Positions 1-21,388 of a DNA stretch of 64,000 nucleotides are shown one piece after another. The stretch covers positions 35,149,639 to 35,213,638 of the forward strand of contig CM043797.1 of the NCBI GenBank assembly GCA_023974075.1. Reading direction: 5' to 3'. The first letter of the stretch is position 1, and each line of letters begins with the position of its first letter. The DNA is from Chaenocephalus aceratus (lineage: Eukaryota; Chordata; Actinopteri; Perciformes; Channichthyidae). The translations under genes were made by a program, and so were the position numbers. A model generated the notes under the pieces. It saw only the letters and a list, made by a program, of their open reading frames with translations. It was not told the origin of the DNA and did not search any database.

Positions 1-429
1 ATAAATGCCTTGAATCTTGAATCATATAATATCGATATAATGACTTGTTTTTCAAAATCTTAACATAGTATCTGATAAAAACAAGGATCGTTTTCCATTA
101 TAATAAGAAACTACATCAATATGATGACTAACCTATGATGATGACTTATTATCTCAACTTTCTATCTCTGAATTCTGAGATTAAGGTCAGAATTTAGGGG
201 GGGAAATCCCTTTTTGTAGATCTCAAAAGTGTTTTCACATGTGAACCTAATTCTCTCCCGTTTAAACTTTTGAGATGTCATTATTTATCATTTTGATGAC
301 TTCTTTATTGAGCAGCGCTTCAGAATACCTGTATTAGTCCCACAGAGGGGACATTTACATTATTACAGCAGAAAAGAGCCAAAAACAGCTTAATGGTACC
401 GAAACACATTTATCTCTGTTTTTTATTGT

Positions 430-501
430 AAATAAGAATTTTTCTTAATTGATTTTCCTGGATAAATAAAGGTTCTACTACTACTTACTACTACTACTAC
501 T

Positions 502-540
<39 letters not shown>
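430..540 (+). repeat. LINE-like 3' tail with (TAC)n microsatellite
   Basis: An AT-rich stretch with the motif GGATAAATAAAGGT runs directly into about 65 bp of TAC/CTA trinucleotide repeat. A polyadenylation-like AATAAA followed by a simple repeat is typical of the 3' end of fish non-LTR retrotransposons. No coding part of the element is visible, so the family is not assigned. It lies in intron 1 of tubd1. Confidence 0.45.
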
Positions 541-610
541 ATCTCGTTCTGTGTTTACACATCCTGTAACAGTTCTGAGGATTAGCAGCCACCTATTCTT
601 GCACAGTTAT

Positions 611-897
611 TAAAGTTAGGGTAGGTAAGTTTGAGAAACCGGCTCGAGATACACTTGTTATATTCCATGGAATGCTCTTAACATCCCGATAGCAATGAAT
701 ATCTTAAGTGCTTTGACAACAAATCCATAAAAAAATGTGGAAGCCGTCATACTGTAAAAAGTAGGTCATGTGCGCGTTCGTGTGTGTTGGAGGAGGGGCT
801 CTGTAAGGAAGTGGCAGATTTCCTCCGGTCGTGTATTTTCAAATTCTAGCGATCTCGAGCCGGTTTCTCAAACGTACATACCCTACCCTTAACGGCA
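611..897. mobile_element. MITE, family A, short copy
   Basis: The left end reads TAGGGTAGGTAAGTTTGAGA and the right end is its near-perfect inverted complement. The interior carries the block TCCATGGAATGCTCTTAACA and a CTCTGTAAGGAAGTGGCAGA block. The same ends and interior recur at 4988-5362 and at 47401-50389. There is no coding capacity, so it is a non-autonomous inverted-repeat element in tubd1 intron 1. Confidence 0.7.
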
Positions 898-952
898 TAT
901 AGTGCACATAGTTGGTGGTTAACAAAAAGTTATAGTTATATAATCGCGTTAC

Positions 953-1103
953 CTCCGTGTGTGTCCTGGTGGAAGAAGCGCTCCCGGCTGGCGGTGCAGA
1001 GCTCCTTCCTCTGGCCGTCCTGAGCGTCGCAGAGGAGGCTGTGGAGCAGCTGCTGACCCACCTGGTTCCCGCACTGCCCGAGCTGCACCGTCACTACTGA
1101 CAT
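953..1103 (-). CDS. tubd1: Delta-tubulin, first coding exon (partial gene)
   Basis: On the minus strand an ATG at 1103 opens 50 codons, beginning MSVVTVQLGQCGNQVGQQLL, and stops at a good splice donor (GGAG|GTAACG, last exon base 953). The VQLGQCGNQ block is the tubulin N-terminal nucleotide-binding loop. The MS-VTVQLGQCGNQ start and the downstream ERFF match the delta-tubulin subfamily rather than alpha, beta or gamma. Delta-tubulin is a centriole/basal-body tubulin needed for triplet microtubules. In human, TUBD1 lies head-to-head with RPS6KB1, and the same partner and orientation occur here, which supports the call. The remaining exons lie left of the window; bases 1-952 are intron 1. The exon is too short to stand out as an open frame and was found from its protein motif. 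Confidence 0.88.
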
Positions 1104-2423
1104 CTCTCAGCCGGGTGTGAGAGGCTTTTCGGGAACACCGAGGGTCTTCAGGTTAGGGTATGGGCACATAGAGTCTGAAATACTCCGGAGAATTCATGCT
1201 GTGAGTGAGAGGTTTCATGACCGTGAGCAAGGTGTTGTTAAAAGTGATGTTTTCTGCAGCCACAACAAGGATATATGGCACTTCCGGTCCAACTGTCAAA
1301 AGTTTCAAAAATAAAAGTCATATCCGCTATTTATTTTAGCAATATTTTTCTCAATAAATCAATGTACTATTATTAGCACAACATTTTTATCAATTATAAA
1401 GCAAGAATTACTATTTTGTATGTTCTTTCCCACTATGACTATGTATGTCATTAAGTATGGTATTCATTTGTTTTCTTTATTATTTCTTGTTGGCTGTTCT
1501 GTTTGTCTTCTATGTTGGAAAAGAGAAGCATGGTTTCCACCCCAAAGAAGTCTGTACTTACACGTGTATGCTTCTTCTCAATACAAATATTTGAAACAGT
1601 TATAAAGCAAGAATTTACTGTCTTCTCTTGGGCACCGTGCTATACATGATCCAGGCTTTTCTATATTTTTATGCATTATTATTCATAGCCTATAATATAT
1701 TATTATTACTATTATTATGTATCTTTGTTGCACCTTCTTTTTTTATACAAACACATTAAGAGGTATGAATACAAATAGAACATATTGTATTTTTTGGGAC
1801 GATGAGGAACAGCCTTTTCGAGGACGATGTATGACAAAAAAACTGTCTAATTTCGTCAGTTTAGCTGTTCTCTCTTGTCCTTTCTCTTTTGAGTGCCACT
1901 CTTGTGCTTTGGTTTGCTGTACATTATAAATGCAAGCTATTACATTTGTTATAATGCTGCCGAACTTGCTGCTGCTAGCTCCAGTCCAGTTCAGGTTGAT
2001 TAACGGTTCGCTCATCACGCAAGGTATCACATGACAGGAAAGGGAGCAAGGTTATTGGACAGACACATTACAAATTAATGTTGGTTGCTTGGTTACTTTG
2101 AAGACTGCGTGAACCAGGCAATGCCATTGGGGCCCCAAAGCAAAACTACACCGTTGAATCGTCGATAGTTACGCCACTGCCTGGCAGCCTTGTGTTTTTC
2201 TGAACAGATGTAAGACATTGGACTGTCATTTCCTGTGATGAGTTTCAACTAATGTTTTTACAATATGTACTCTGACAATTCCTCTCCTCCTCATGTCAAA
2301 ATGTACAATAGTTAAAATATCATGAAAGATCCTTTTTGCATTGTAATGGAGCTTAATGATAAAATACCATTGAACAGATTCTAGAGCTTGAAGAAGTCTT
2401 TTAAATTAAGATAATTTATAATG
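1104..2423. other. Intergenic, AT-rich, no gene recognised
   Basis: Nothing coding can be supported here. The first part should hold the tubd1 promoter, because tubd1 is transcribed leftward from 1103, but no clear TATA or initiator can be picked. A short motif, TTATAAAGCAAGAATT, occurs near 1397 and again near 1601. The region around 1950-2190 looks transposon-derived but could not be assigned. Confidence 0.4.
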
Positions 2424-2950
2424 TAAGGGCTCGGGTAAATGAAGTTTTCCAACCTGAGGGTCGGTGGTTCAACTCTAGCACGCTCTATTGTTTTGTTATT
2501 TTACCGTCATTTGAGCTGCCGGGGAGGAACTCTGCAGGTTCTTTCAAAATAATAGCTCTCGCAGACTCTTGTAAAAACGTTTTAATTATGGTGTAAGAAA
2601 CGGAAAAAGGTAGAAAAGATATTTAGGCTTAGTTCCAGTTTTTTTCTAAAGAAACATATTAAGGTAAACAAGTCCCAGTCTAACCTAAATAAAGAGCCGG
2701 TTAAAATGTTAAAGAAATACATCTAGGTGTATTTGGCGAGAGGGGTAAATGGATACCTAACAATGCGGGGGGTCAGTGGTTCTAATCCCCAACACGTGAG
2801 AGTCAAAATGGCAAACTCCATTGCATACCTTATTTAAAAGGTTGTGATAATTTAGGTGAAATACAAATAAAAACGTAAGGTCAGTAAAGTTAGAAATATA
2901 ATCAGGCTTAGTTCGTGTTTTTTCTGACGGATATATTCAGGAAACCTGGA
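2424..2950 (+). repeat. Two degenerate tRNA-derived SINE-like units
   Basis: Two units about 300 bp apart share a tRNA-like head with a box-B-like core (GGTCGGTGGTTCAACTC near 2460 and GGTCAGTGGTTCTAATCCCC near 2771). They also share a downstream block containing AGGCTTAGTTC followed by a T-run (near 2627 and 2908). This fits a tandem pair of old SINE copies. Divergence is high, and the outer boundaries are approximate. Confidence 0.4.
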
Positions 2951-3119
2951 TCCAGTGTGCTGGTTGACGAGCATAAATTTCACTTTCCTTTTTTTATTTC
3001 AATTCCAACTTTGGTCATGAAGAATATGTTTCTCTGTTGTCCCCGTTCATAAAGCATTTAAAAACAACAGCATCAGAGCACGGTGCAGAGTCTCTAGATG
3101 AGTTTACAGTAGTCCCTGG

Positions 3120-3447
3120 TTCTTATTATACATCCATGTTGTAGTAGCTGCTACATAGAAAACTGTAGTTTCCGTAGTTTCCCCATAGCAGCAGACGCAC
3201 ATTTATGACGTCTGCTGGCGCATCATAAACACGTCAGATAGTGAAAGTGCAGTCGGATTCTCTAAAGTACCGCAGTCTCCTAATTAGAGATTCTCCTAAA
3301 TCCTTTTTGAATTCTCCTATCGACTGGACTACCCCTTAACTCCGTGACGTTTCACTCAGAGGTCAAGGAATAGACCGATAGGGTTAGAATTTAGGAGCTG
3401 ATTTTGGACTATTCTTACTGCAGCCCAGTTCTTATTATACATCCATG
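3120..3447 (+). repeat. 19-bp direct repeats flanking a 290-bp segment
   Basis: TTCTTATTATACATCCATG occurs exactly at 3120-3138 and at 3429-3447. The intervening DNA has no coding capacity. The pair could be a long target-site duplication or the residue of a local duplication. Confidence 0.55.
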
Positions 3448-3559
3448 CTCCAGAGCAAGTCGGACAAAATGACTAAACATCATGCAACGCACTAGCAAGA
3501 CGGCGATCGCAATTGCGCAGGTCTGCGTCGGTCTCGCTCATCTCAAACAAGCCTAATAG
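3441..3559 (+). mobile_element. Solo right end of the THAP-type transposon family
   Basis: This stretch, from CCAGAGCAAGTCGGACAAAA to TCTCAAACAAGCCT, is close to identical to 50068-50174, the right end of the 2.6-kb transposon in this window. The rest of the element is missing, so this is an end fragment left by deletion. Confidence 0.75.
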
Positions 3560-3674
3560 AATGATCATGATCCTGTTTAAACTATGAAATATTTCCGTCC
3601 GTAAGGAGTGACGACGAGCCAGGAAGATTTACATTTCGGTTCTGTAGATTTCGTTTATTGTCCTAGCGTAATAA

Positions 3675-4372
3675 GTCACGTCTGAGAAGCTGTGTAAGTC
3701 CGGTTAGCTCAGCTGGTTAGAGCGTGGTGCTAATAACGCCAAGGTCGCGGGTTCGATCCCCGTACTGGACAAAAGTACTTTTTCCTCAAACGCAAAGCTA
3801 GTAAAATGTTACCAGAGTATTTAAACGGGGGGGGGAAAAGTGAATCAAACGAGTAAATATCTGCAAATAATTGTCTTTTTCAACACGGAATAATTTTACG
3901 GGTTAAAATCATTTCTACAAATGAAAAATGACAATAAATGCATAAAAAAGAATTAACTTCATGTATTACTTGATACAGAAATGTATAAATGATGACATAG
4001 ATAATGAAATAAATATTGAAATGCTGCAAAGTGGGAGCAATGTTTTCTTTTAACATTTTCTATTAAAAGTCCATGTCCACATCTTGACACTTAAAGGCAG
4101 CAATGATTAAAAGAAAAGCACACATTAGTAATAAAAAGACAAATAAGTACACTACTGGCAGTAATTTAGAACTAAGTGACATAAATAACACATTAAAGTA
4201 TTGAGACCTCGTAAAAAAAACTCTTAGGAGTGTTTCTTTAAATCTAAGTTTTTAAATAACAATGATTATTGCCCACTACAATTGGTTGTGTGCACAATAT
4301 TGTAACAGTGTGTGCGTGTTACCACATTTTTTAAAACAAAAAATAAGAAACCTGTTCACCAGTTCCATGGAA
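3675..4372 (+). repeat. Duplicated block, copy A (tRNA-Ile plus flank)
   Basis: The tRNA gene and about 600 bp downstream align with 8709-9440. Shared features include the post-tRNA GTACTTTTT, a long G-run, and the block GAAATGCTGCAAAGTGGGAG. After interruption by a transposon, the match resumes at about 7063-7130, against 9460-9540. The two copies are about 5 kb apart in direct orientation and clearly diverged, so the duplication is not recent. Confidence 0.85.
3698..3771 (+). tRNA. tRNA-Ile (AAT), copy 1
   Basis: A 74-nt sequence folds as a complete tRNA: a 7-bp acceptor stem (GTCCGGT with ACTGGAC, one G-U), a D arm, an anticodon loop CTAATAA with anticodon AAT, and a T arm GCGGG-TTCGATC-CCCGT. 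The internal promoter boxes A (TTAGCTCAGCTGG) and B (GGTTCGATCCC) are intact. It closely matches vertebrate cytosolic tRNA-Ile-AAT. There is no intron and CCA is not encoded. A T5 run about 10 nt downstream is the expected RNA polymerase III terminator. Confidence 0.95.
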
Positions 4373-4987
4373 AAGGAGAAAAGTCCTCATCTGACTCTGA
4401 TCTGACTCTATAGAGAGGCGAAGTCCCTCCCTTTCCGGTGGACCTCCATGGGACCTTATTTGGGAAGAATTATGTATTGAAGTCAATAGCGAGAGAAAAG
4501 TTATCTTTTGATCCCGTTTGAATTGTGCCACGAATTACACATATGATGTTTGTCAATTTAAAATATAATTTTGCAAGTAAAAAAAAAATGTTTTGCAGTA
4601 AAACTGTGAAGTAAAACTTTTTTTGTGTGAAACCGCTCAATGAACTACATCTCTGGTCTCGCACAACAACACACGTCACCAAGATGGCCGTCACTAGTAC
4701 TGTTTTGCCAAAAAATGGATTGTCGAGATAATCTATTCCAGTGAGTCTAGGTATAGGGGTTTTAGATCAGGACCTGGTCTAATATGGTCAAGATGCGAAA
4801 AAAGCAGCAAAATCTCCCTTTTTTGTATTTTCACATATAGAATAAAGGTTTTAAAAATCTAAAACTGTGTTATAACGAATGTTTAGACTCTCTGGGATAA
4901 TCTAGTCCAAATAAATTGGCTATGAAGCAATTTAAGAGGATTGTTCGCTCAGCGCTGTAAATTCAATTTCCCTTAGCTTTCCCCTTG

Positions 4988-5362
4988 AAGGTGGGGTATG
5001 TCATTTATTTCAGAAACACTTTTTGTCATATTCCATGGAATGCTCTTAACATGCCGATAGCAATGAATTATTAAAAGGTTTGACAATAAATACATTAAAA
5101 CAATTCATCTGTGGAAGCCGTAGCGCTGTAAAAAGCACGACCAATCATTTTAGCTGGCCCGGCTAAAATAACTGGATGGCCTACCTGTCAGCCTTCCATC
5201 TGTGCACAAACTTATCTCGTGCCCTCATTGGTCATGTGCACGTCCGTGTGTGTGGAGGGGGGGCTCTGTGAGGAAGTTTTAGATTTTTTCCGGCTGTGTA
5301 TTTTCAAATTCTAGTGCACTCGAGCTGGTTTCTCCAAAATTACCTACCCCACCTTTAACTGC
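4988..5362. mobile_element. MITE, family A, nested in element 1
   Basis: The ends GAAGGTGGGGTATGTCATTT and TTACCTACCCCACCTTTAAC are inverted copies of each other. The interior includes TCCATGGAATGCTCTTAACA and a CTCTCGTGCCCTCATTGGTC-like block, as in the copies at 611-897 and 47401-50389. Element 2 lacks this segment, so the MITE entered element 1 after the two separated. Confidence 0.7.
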
Positions 5363-5760
5363 CGAATCGGGAGCTCTGAATCGGAAGCTAACTTCAGCGT
5401 TGTCACAATCACCCCAATGAAACACGTCCAGAAGAATGTCATGCAAAGCTGCCTGCCTTCCTCGATTCTCCCTGAACTGCCTGATCTTTTTAATGTTCAA
5501 TGTCAACCATTTGTGCAGATAGCATGAAGTAGAAAAGATCGCTGATGCTAATGTAGCATTAGCGTTAGCATTTCTCCTCCGGGGGCATCCGGGCTTAAAC
5601 GGTGTATTATAAAATGATCACACCGGTGTGACAGTACTCTTCAAAGGGTTCACGAAATATGACTACTACTCTTACTGTTTAACATTTTGGGTTACTTAAT
5701 GTTACTTAATGTTAAGGCAAATACGAATGACAAGGCTAGGGCTGTAATGCTAACTAACGT

Positions 5761-6301
5761 CAAGGTGTCACTTTTTAAAGCTTTCTGTACACCATGGTAC
5801 ACGGCTCACCTGTGGAGTAACTACAAGGCTAGCAGCATGCAAAAACTAAAAGTTGCATACAATGATGCTTTACGGTTGCTGGTGAGGGTACCAATATGGC
5901 ACAGTGCCAGACAGCTGTTTGTTAATTTGGGGGTACTTTACTACCTGTCAAGCTATTTTAAGAAATGTAATGTACAAATTCATGTGTCGCCTAGAAAAGT
6001 CAGACAATCATGTTATCTCAATTTTAATTAACCCTGTGAAGAGTTCTACTCGGTTCTCTTCCATGATTTGGAGACATTGGCACAACAGCCTCTACAGACA
6101 GTGAGCATATATTTATGTGTGGCTAGCTGTAGAAAATTACTTCCTGACCTCCAATGGAATTTCGTGCCAAAGGAACGCAGCGGTGTGACGTCAAGTGAAA
6201 CCAAGCTATTGGACTGATTTTATGTTTTTCGTCAGTTTTTTTGTTGGGTATTTTGTCATTTTGTATGTGATATGGACCTTGAGTCTGAAATAACGATTGA
6301 A
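5761..6301 (+). mobile_element. 5'-truncated LINE fragment with target-site duplication
   Basis: A plus-strand frame encodes a typical non-LTR retrotransposon C-terminal segment (LFKAFCTPWYTAHLW and ALRLLVRVPIWHSARQLFV). It then continues in another frame (TTCQAILRNVMYKFMCRLEK), so it is frameshifted. The 3' end GGACCTTGAGTCTGAAATAA is LINE-like. The fragment is flanked by TAACGT at 5755-5760 and 6302-6307, and the sister element 2 has the uninterrupted TAACGT site. It is a dead, 5'-truncated insertion, probably of the L2/Rex/RTE-like fish LINE group; the exact family is not assigned. Confidence 0.8.
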
Positions 6302-6666
6302 TAACGTGCTTGCTACTAGCTAGGTAGCTAACTTGATCCAGCCACTCCTGGTCCTTTCATCAGACGGGAAGCGAAAAGAACGAGCAAGACCCATTGCTGG
6401 TATGATTACACCTGGTACTAAGCACACAGGCATCTTGTTAAGTTACCTTATCTTAGCTATCTCTTATATTTAGTGGAGCAAAACAATTATGACATCAGTT
6501 ATGACATCACTTATGCGATCGGATTTGTAGTCTTTCTTGCATATTTTTCATAGTCTTATATTTCAACAGTTTTACGACAAACTGTGACTTTTTTGACATG
6601 GAAGTGATTTTTTAAAAATTGACAAACATCATATGTGTAATTCATGGCACAATTCAAACGGGATCC

Positions 6667-6949
6667 CCTTTTACTTTCACTTTAGCCCTTTTACTTTGAC
6701 TTTAGACCTTTTACTTTGACTTTAGCACTTTTACTTTTACTTTAACACTTTCACGATTTTACTTTCACTTTAACACTTTACTTTCACTTTAGCCCTTTTA
6801 ATTTCACTTTAGCACTTTTACTTTCACTTTAACGCTTTTACTTCACTTTAGCCCTTTTACTTTCACTTTAGCACTTTTACTTTCACTTTAACGCTTTTAC
6901 TTTCACTTTAGCACTTTTACTTTCACTTTAACGCTTTTACTTTCACTTT
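6667..6949 (+). repeat. Minisatellite, about 21-bp unit
   Basis: About a dozen imperfect tandem copies of a pyrimidine-rich unit, approximately CTTTTACTTTCACTTTAGCC. It sits inside the right terminal repeat of element 1, and the corresponding region of element 2 has no repeat. It therefore expanded or was acquired within the transposon end. Confidence 0.85.
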
Positions 6950-7054
6950 ATATAAAAAATATACATTTTCTCTCCCCATTGACTTCAATACATAATTTTT
7001 CCGAAATAATCTCACATGTGTCGGAAGTAGATGGGCGGGACTTCGCCTCTCTAT

Positions 7055-7285
7055 TTCAAAATAAAAGCCCTGGTTACCCCCCATGAGTGTCGCACTGCGC
7101 ATGCTCAGCGTAGTAGCCGGTTATGGGAGAAGGGTCCAGCTGCAGCCGCAGCAACGGTGGAGGTCGAACCAAGCCCCCAGGAAGCATACCCCGGACTCTG
7201 AGGAAAAATTCGTTGTGGCCAAACGGCGGTACTACACTTATGTATCAGTCACTGGGCCCGGAAATACTTTTTCCCATTGACTAAT
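7055..7285 (+). repeat. Continuation of duplicated block A (rps6kb1 leader-like)
   Basis: The segment 7063-7130, including CTGCGCATGCTCAGCGTAGT and AGCCGGTTATGG, matches 9460-9540, the presumed rps6kb1 promoter/leader. The following 150 bp has no counterpart. No start codon leading into S6K1-like sequence is present, so this looks like a duplicated promoter fragment without its gene. Confidence 0.65.
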
Positions 7286-8265
7286 ATAGAGAGGTGAAGT
7301 CCCTCCCCTTCCGGTGGGACTCATGGGACCTTATTTCGGAAAAAGTTTGTATTGAAGTATGATTGAAGTCAATGGAGAGAGAAAGATTATCTTTCGATCC
7401 CGTTTGAATTGTGCCACAAATTACACATAATATGTATGTCAATCTTAAATAATAATTTCCATGTCAAAAAAGTCAGTTTGTCGTAAAACTGTTGAAATAT
7501 AAGACTATGAAAAATACGCAACTAGAAAGACTACAAATCCCAGAGTTGCGTAAGTGATGTCATAACTGTTTTCCTCCACTAAGAGATAGCTAAGATCAGC
7601 GCCATATAGATAGAATCTATCTATATGGCACTGGCTAAGATAACTTTAAAAAGATGCCTGTGTGCTTAGTACCAGGTTGTTATCATACCAGCATTGGGTC
7701 TTGCTCGTTCTTTCGCTTCCCGTCTGATGAAAGGACCAGGAGTGGCTGGATCAAGTTAGCTACTAAGCTAGTAGCTAGCACGTTAGTTAGCATTACAGCC
7801 TTGTCATTTTTATTAGCCTTAACATGAAGTAACATTAAGTAACCCAACATGTTAAACAGTAAGAGTAGTAGTCATATTTCGTGAACCCTTTGAAGAGTAC
7901 TGGTCACACACAGTGTTGATCATTCTATAATACACAATTTAAGCCCGGGGGAAGAAATGCTAACGCTACATTAGCATCTGCGATCTTTTCTACTTAACTC
8001 TATTGCACAAATGGTTGACATTAAAACATTGCAAAGACCAGGCAGTTCAGAGAGAAAGGAAGGCAGGCAGGCAGCTTGCATGACATTCTTCTGGAACTTG
8101 CAAAATTATCTTTTAAATTGACAACATCATATGTGTATATTCGGTGGGCACAATTCAAATGGGATCGAAAGATAATCTTTCTCTCTCCATTGACTTCAAT
8201 GCATAACTTTCAGAAATAAGGTCCCATGGAGCTCAACCGGAAGGGGAGGGACTTCGCCTCTCTAT
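7286..8265. mobile_element. Inverted-repeat DNA element 2 (0.98 kb)
   Basis: The ends ATAGAGAGGTGAAGTCCCTC (left) and its inverse at 8265 define a non-autonomous element. Its sequence is collinear with element 1 read backwards: 7400-7570 pairs with 6480-6660, 7690-7790 with 6310-6400, and 7790-8100 with 5415-5757. It lacks the LINE, MITE and minisatellite of element 1 and so approximates the ancestral form. No transposase frame is present. Confidence 0.75.
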
Positions 8266-8708
8266 AGGAAGAGACGTCTGTAACTAGTTTGTACTCTTTT
8301 TTTACACGAAATAAACTACCCAGCATGACATTTGTATATAGCCCTTATTAAAAGCATTCGGTCCTCAAGTTGTAAAATGTGCTAATAACGTTGTTCCGAG
8401 AGTTATTTCCTCGGCATTATGAACGCGGATCTAACCCACGGGACCGCGCCTTCCCCGTTCATGTGACGTGTTCAGTACTACATGAGTTTTACCTTACCCA
8501 TGGATGCACAATAAGACAGATATATGATTATATCAGGATTATATGAATACTTTCGTGAAGTTTCGCTCTCTCAAAAATTGGGCCATTTTGTTCTTCATGC
8601 GCCAATGAGCAACTGTCCATAGGAATGAACGAGGCCCCGCCTCCCACGCTGTGGGGAACGCCTGCTAGTCTGTGTTAAGGGTTAGGGGCGTTGTCTGTTT
8701 TTTGACGT
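8266..8708. other. Intergenic, no gene recognised
   Basis: The stretch between element 2 and the second tRNA copy has no supported gene or repeat. The short motif CTTCCCCGTTCATGTGACGT near 8450 was not assigned. Confidence 0.4.
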
Positions 8709-9540
8709 CACGTCCGTAAACCTGTTTAAGTCCGGTTAGCTCAGCTGGTGTAGAGCGTGGTGCTAATAACGCCAAGGTCGCGGGTTCGATCCCCGTACTG
8801 GACAAGAGTACTTTTTCTTCACACGCAAAGTTAATATGATGACCAGAGTATCAAAACTGGGGGGGAAAGGGAATCAAATGAGTAAATAACCGCAAATAAG
8901 TGTCTATTTCAACCTATGAACATTCAACACATAATTATTTTACGGGTTAAACAAGTATTTCCACGATGAAAAATGACATTTACAATAGAAATAAATGCAT
9001 ACAAATAAATCATAAAGGAAATAAAAATACAACCCAAATACAATAATAACTAAATGTATTGTTTGATACAGAAATGTATAAATGCTCACATAAATAAATA
9101 TTGAAATGCTGCAAAGTGGGAGCAATGTTTTTTTTTACATTTACTTTTGAAATTCCATCTCCAAAATTGCACATCTTGACACTAAAAGGCAAGCAATGAT
9201 TGAAAGGAAAGCACACAGACATTAGTATAAAAAGACAAATAAGTAACTACTGGCTGTAGTTTTAAGAACTAAGTTAGTGACATAAATAACACAGTATTGA
9301 GATCTCATAAAAAAACCTCTCTGGAGTGTTTCTTTAAATGTATGTTTTTAAATAGCAGTGATTATTGCACACTACCATTGGGTTTGTGCACAATATTGTA
9401 ACAGTGTGTTAAAAAAATAACTCCCACATAAATAAGAACCTGTCACCAGTTTCTCCCAGTCCTTCAAATAAAAGCCCAGGTCACCGCCCCTCTCTTTGAG
9501 TGTCGAACTGCGCATGCTCAGTGTAGTAGCCGGTTATGGC
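8709..9540 (+). repeat. Duplicated block, copy B (uninterrupted)
   Basis: This is the sister of 3675-4372 plus 7063-7130. It holds tRNA-Ile copy 2 and runs straight into the rps6kb1 leader without the transposon found in copy A. It is the empty-site reference for element 1. It also shows that the rps6kb1 promoter-proximal DNA was part of the duplicated unit. Confidence 0.85.
8730..8804 (+). tRNA. tRNA-Ile (AAT), copy 2
   Basis: Identical to copy 1 in acceptor, anticodon and T arms (anticodon AAT), but with one extra base in the D loop (AGCTGGTGTA instead of AGCTGGTTA), giving 75 nt. Boxes A and B are retained and a T5 terminator follows. It should still fold and be transcribed by Pol III, though the D-loop insertion falls inside box A and could weaken it. 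It lies about 0.8 kb upstream of the S6K1 start codon. Confidence 0.92.
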
Positions 9541-9615
9541 GGCGGTTGTGTGTTTGTCCATGAGGTGGGGAACGCCTGCAATTCTGTCACAGAGCGATCC
9601 GAGCGAAGCGCTGCC
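9460..9615 (+). promoter_or_regulatory. Presumed rps6kb1 promoter/5' leader
   Basis: A GC-richer stretch precedes the S6K1 ATG. It contains CTGCGCATGCTCAG, which resembles an NRF-1-type palindrome found in TATA-less housekeeping promoters, and GTTATGGCGGCGG. No TATA box is seen. The position comes from the start codon and the duplicated block, not from transcript data. Confidence 0.4.

Positions 9616-21388
<11,773 letters not shown>

Larger units (their letters stand above)
4410..7054. mobile_element. Inverted-repeat DNA element 1 (2.6 kb, composite)
   Basis: The left end ATAGAGAGGCGAAGTCCC is matched in inverse at 7054. Inverted-repeat homology extends inward for over 100 bp (CAATTCAAACGGGATC and CATATGATGTTTGTCAAT blocks). 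Read backwards, it is homologous to element 2 (7286-8265) across both ends and the centre. It has gained a family-A MITE (4988-5362), a LINE fragment (5761-6301) and a minisatellite (about 6667-6949). It interrupts duplicated block A, whose sister copy B lacks it, so B is an empty site. No transposase is visible and no clear target duplication was found. Confidence 0.75.

Noticed and set aside
480..540. Possible CRISPR-like array of short repeats
   Set aside because: It is a simple TAC trinucleotide run without spacers, and the genome is eukaryotic.
5904..6104. A separate small gene in the second frame at 5.9-6.1 kb
   Set aside because: It is the frameshifted continuation of the LINE C-terminal segment that begins at 5761.
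9514..9615. In-frame ATG at 9514 giving a 34-residue N-terminal extension of S6K1 (a p85-like isoform)
   Set aside because: The extension has no arginine run or other likeness to the mammalian p85 N-terminus, and the sequence belongs to the duplicated promoter block. The MAGMFDIDL start is the conserved one.
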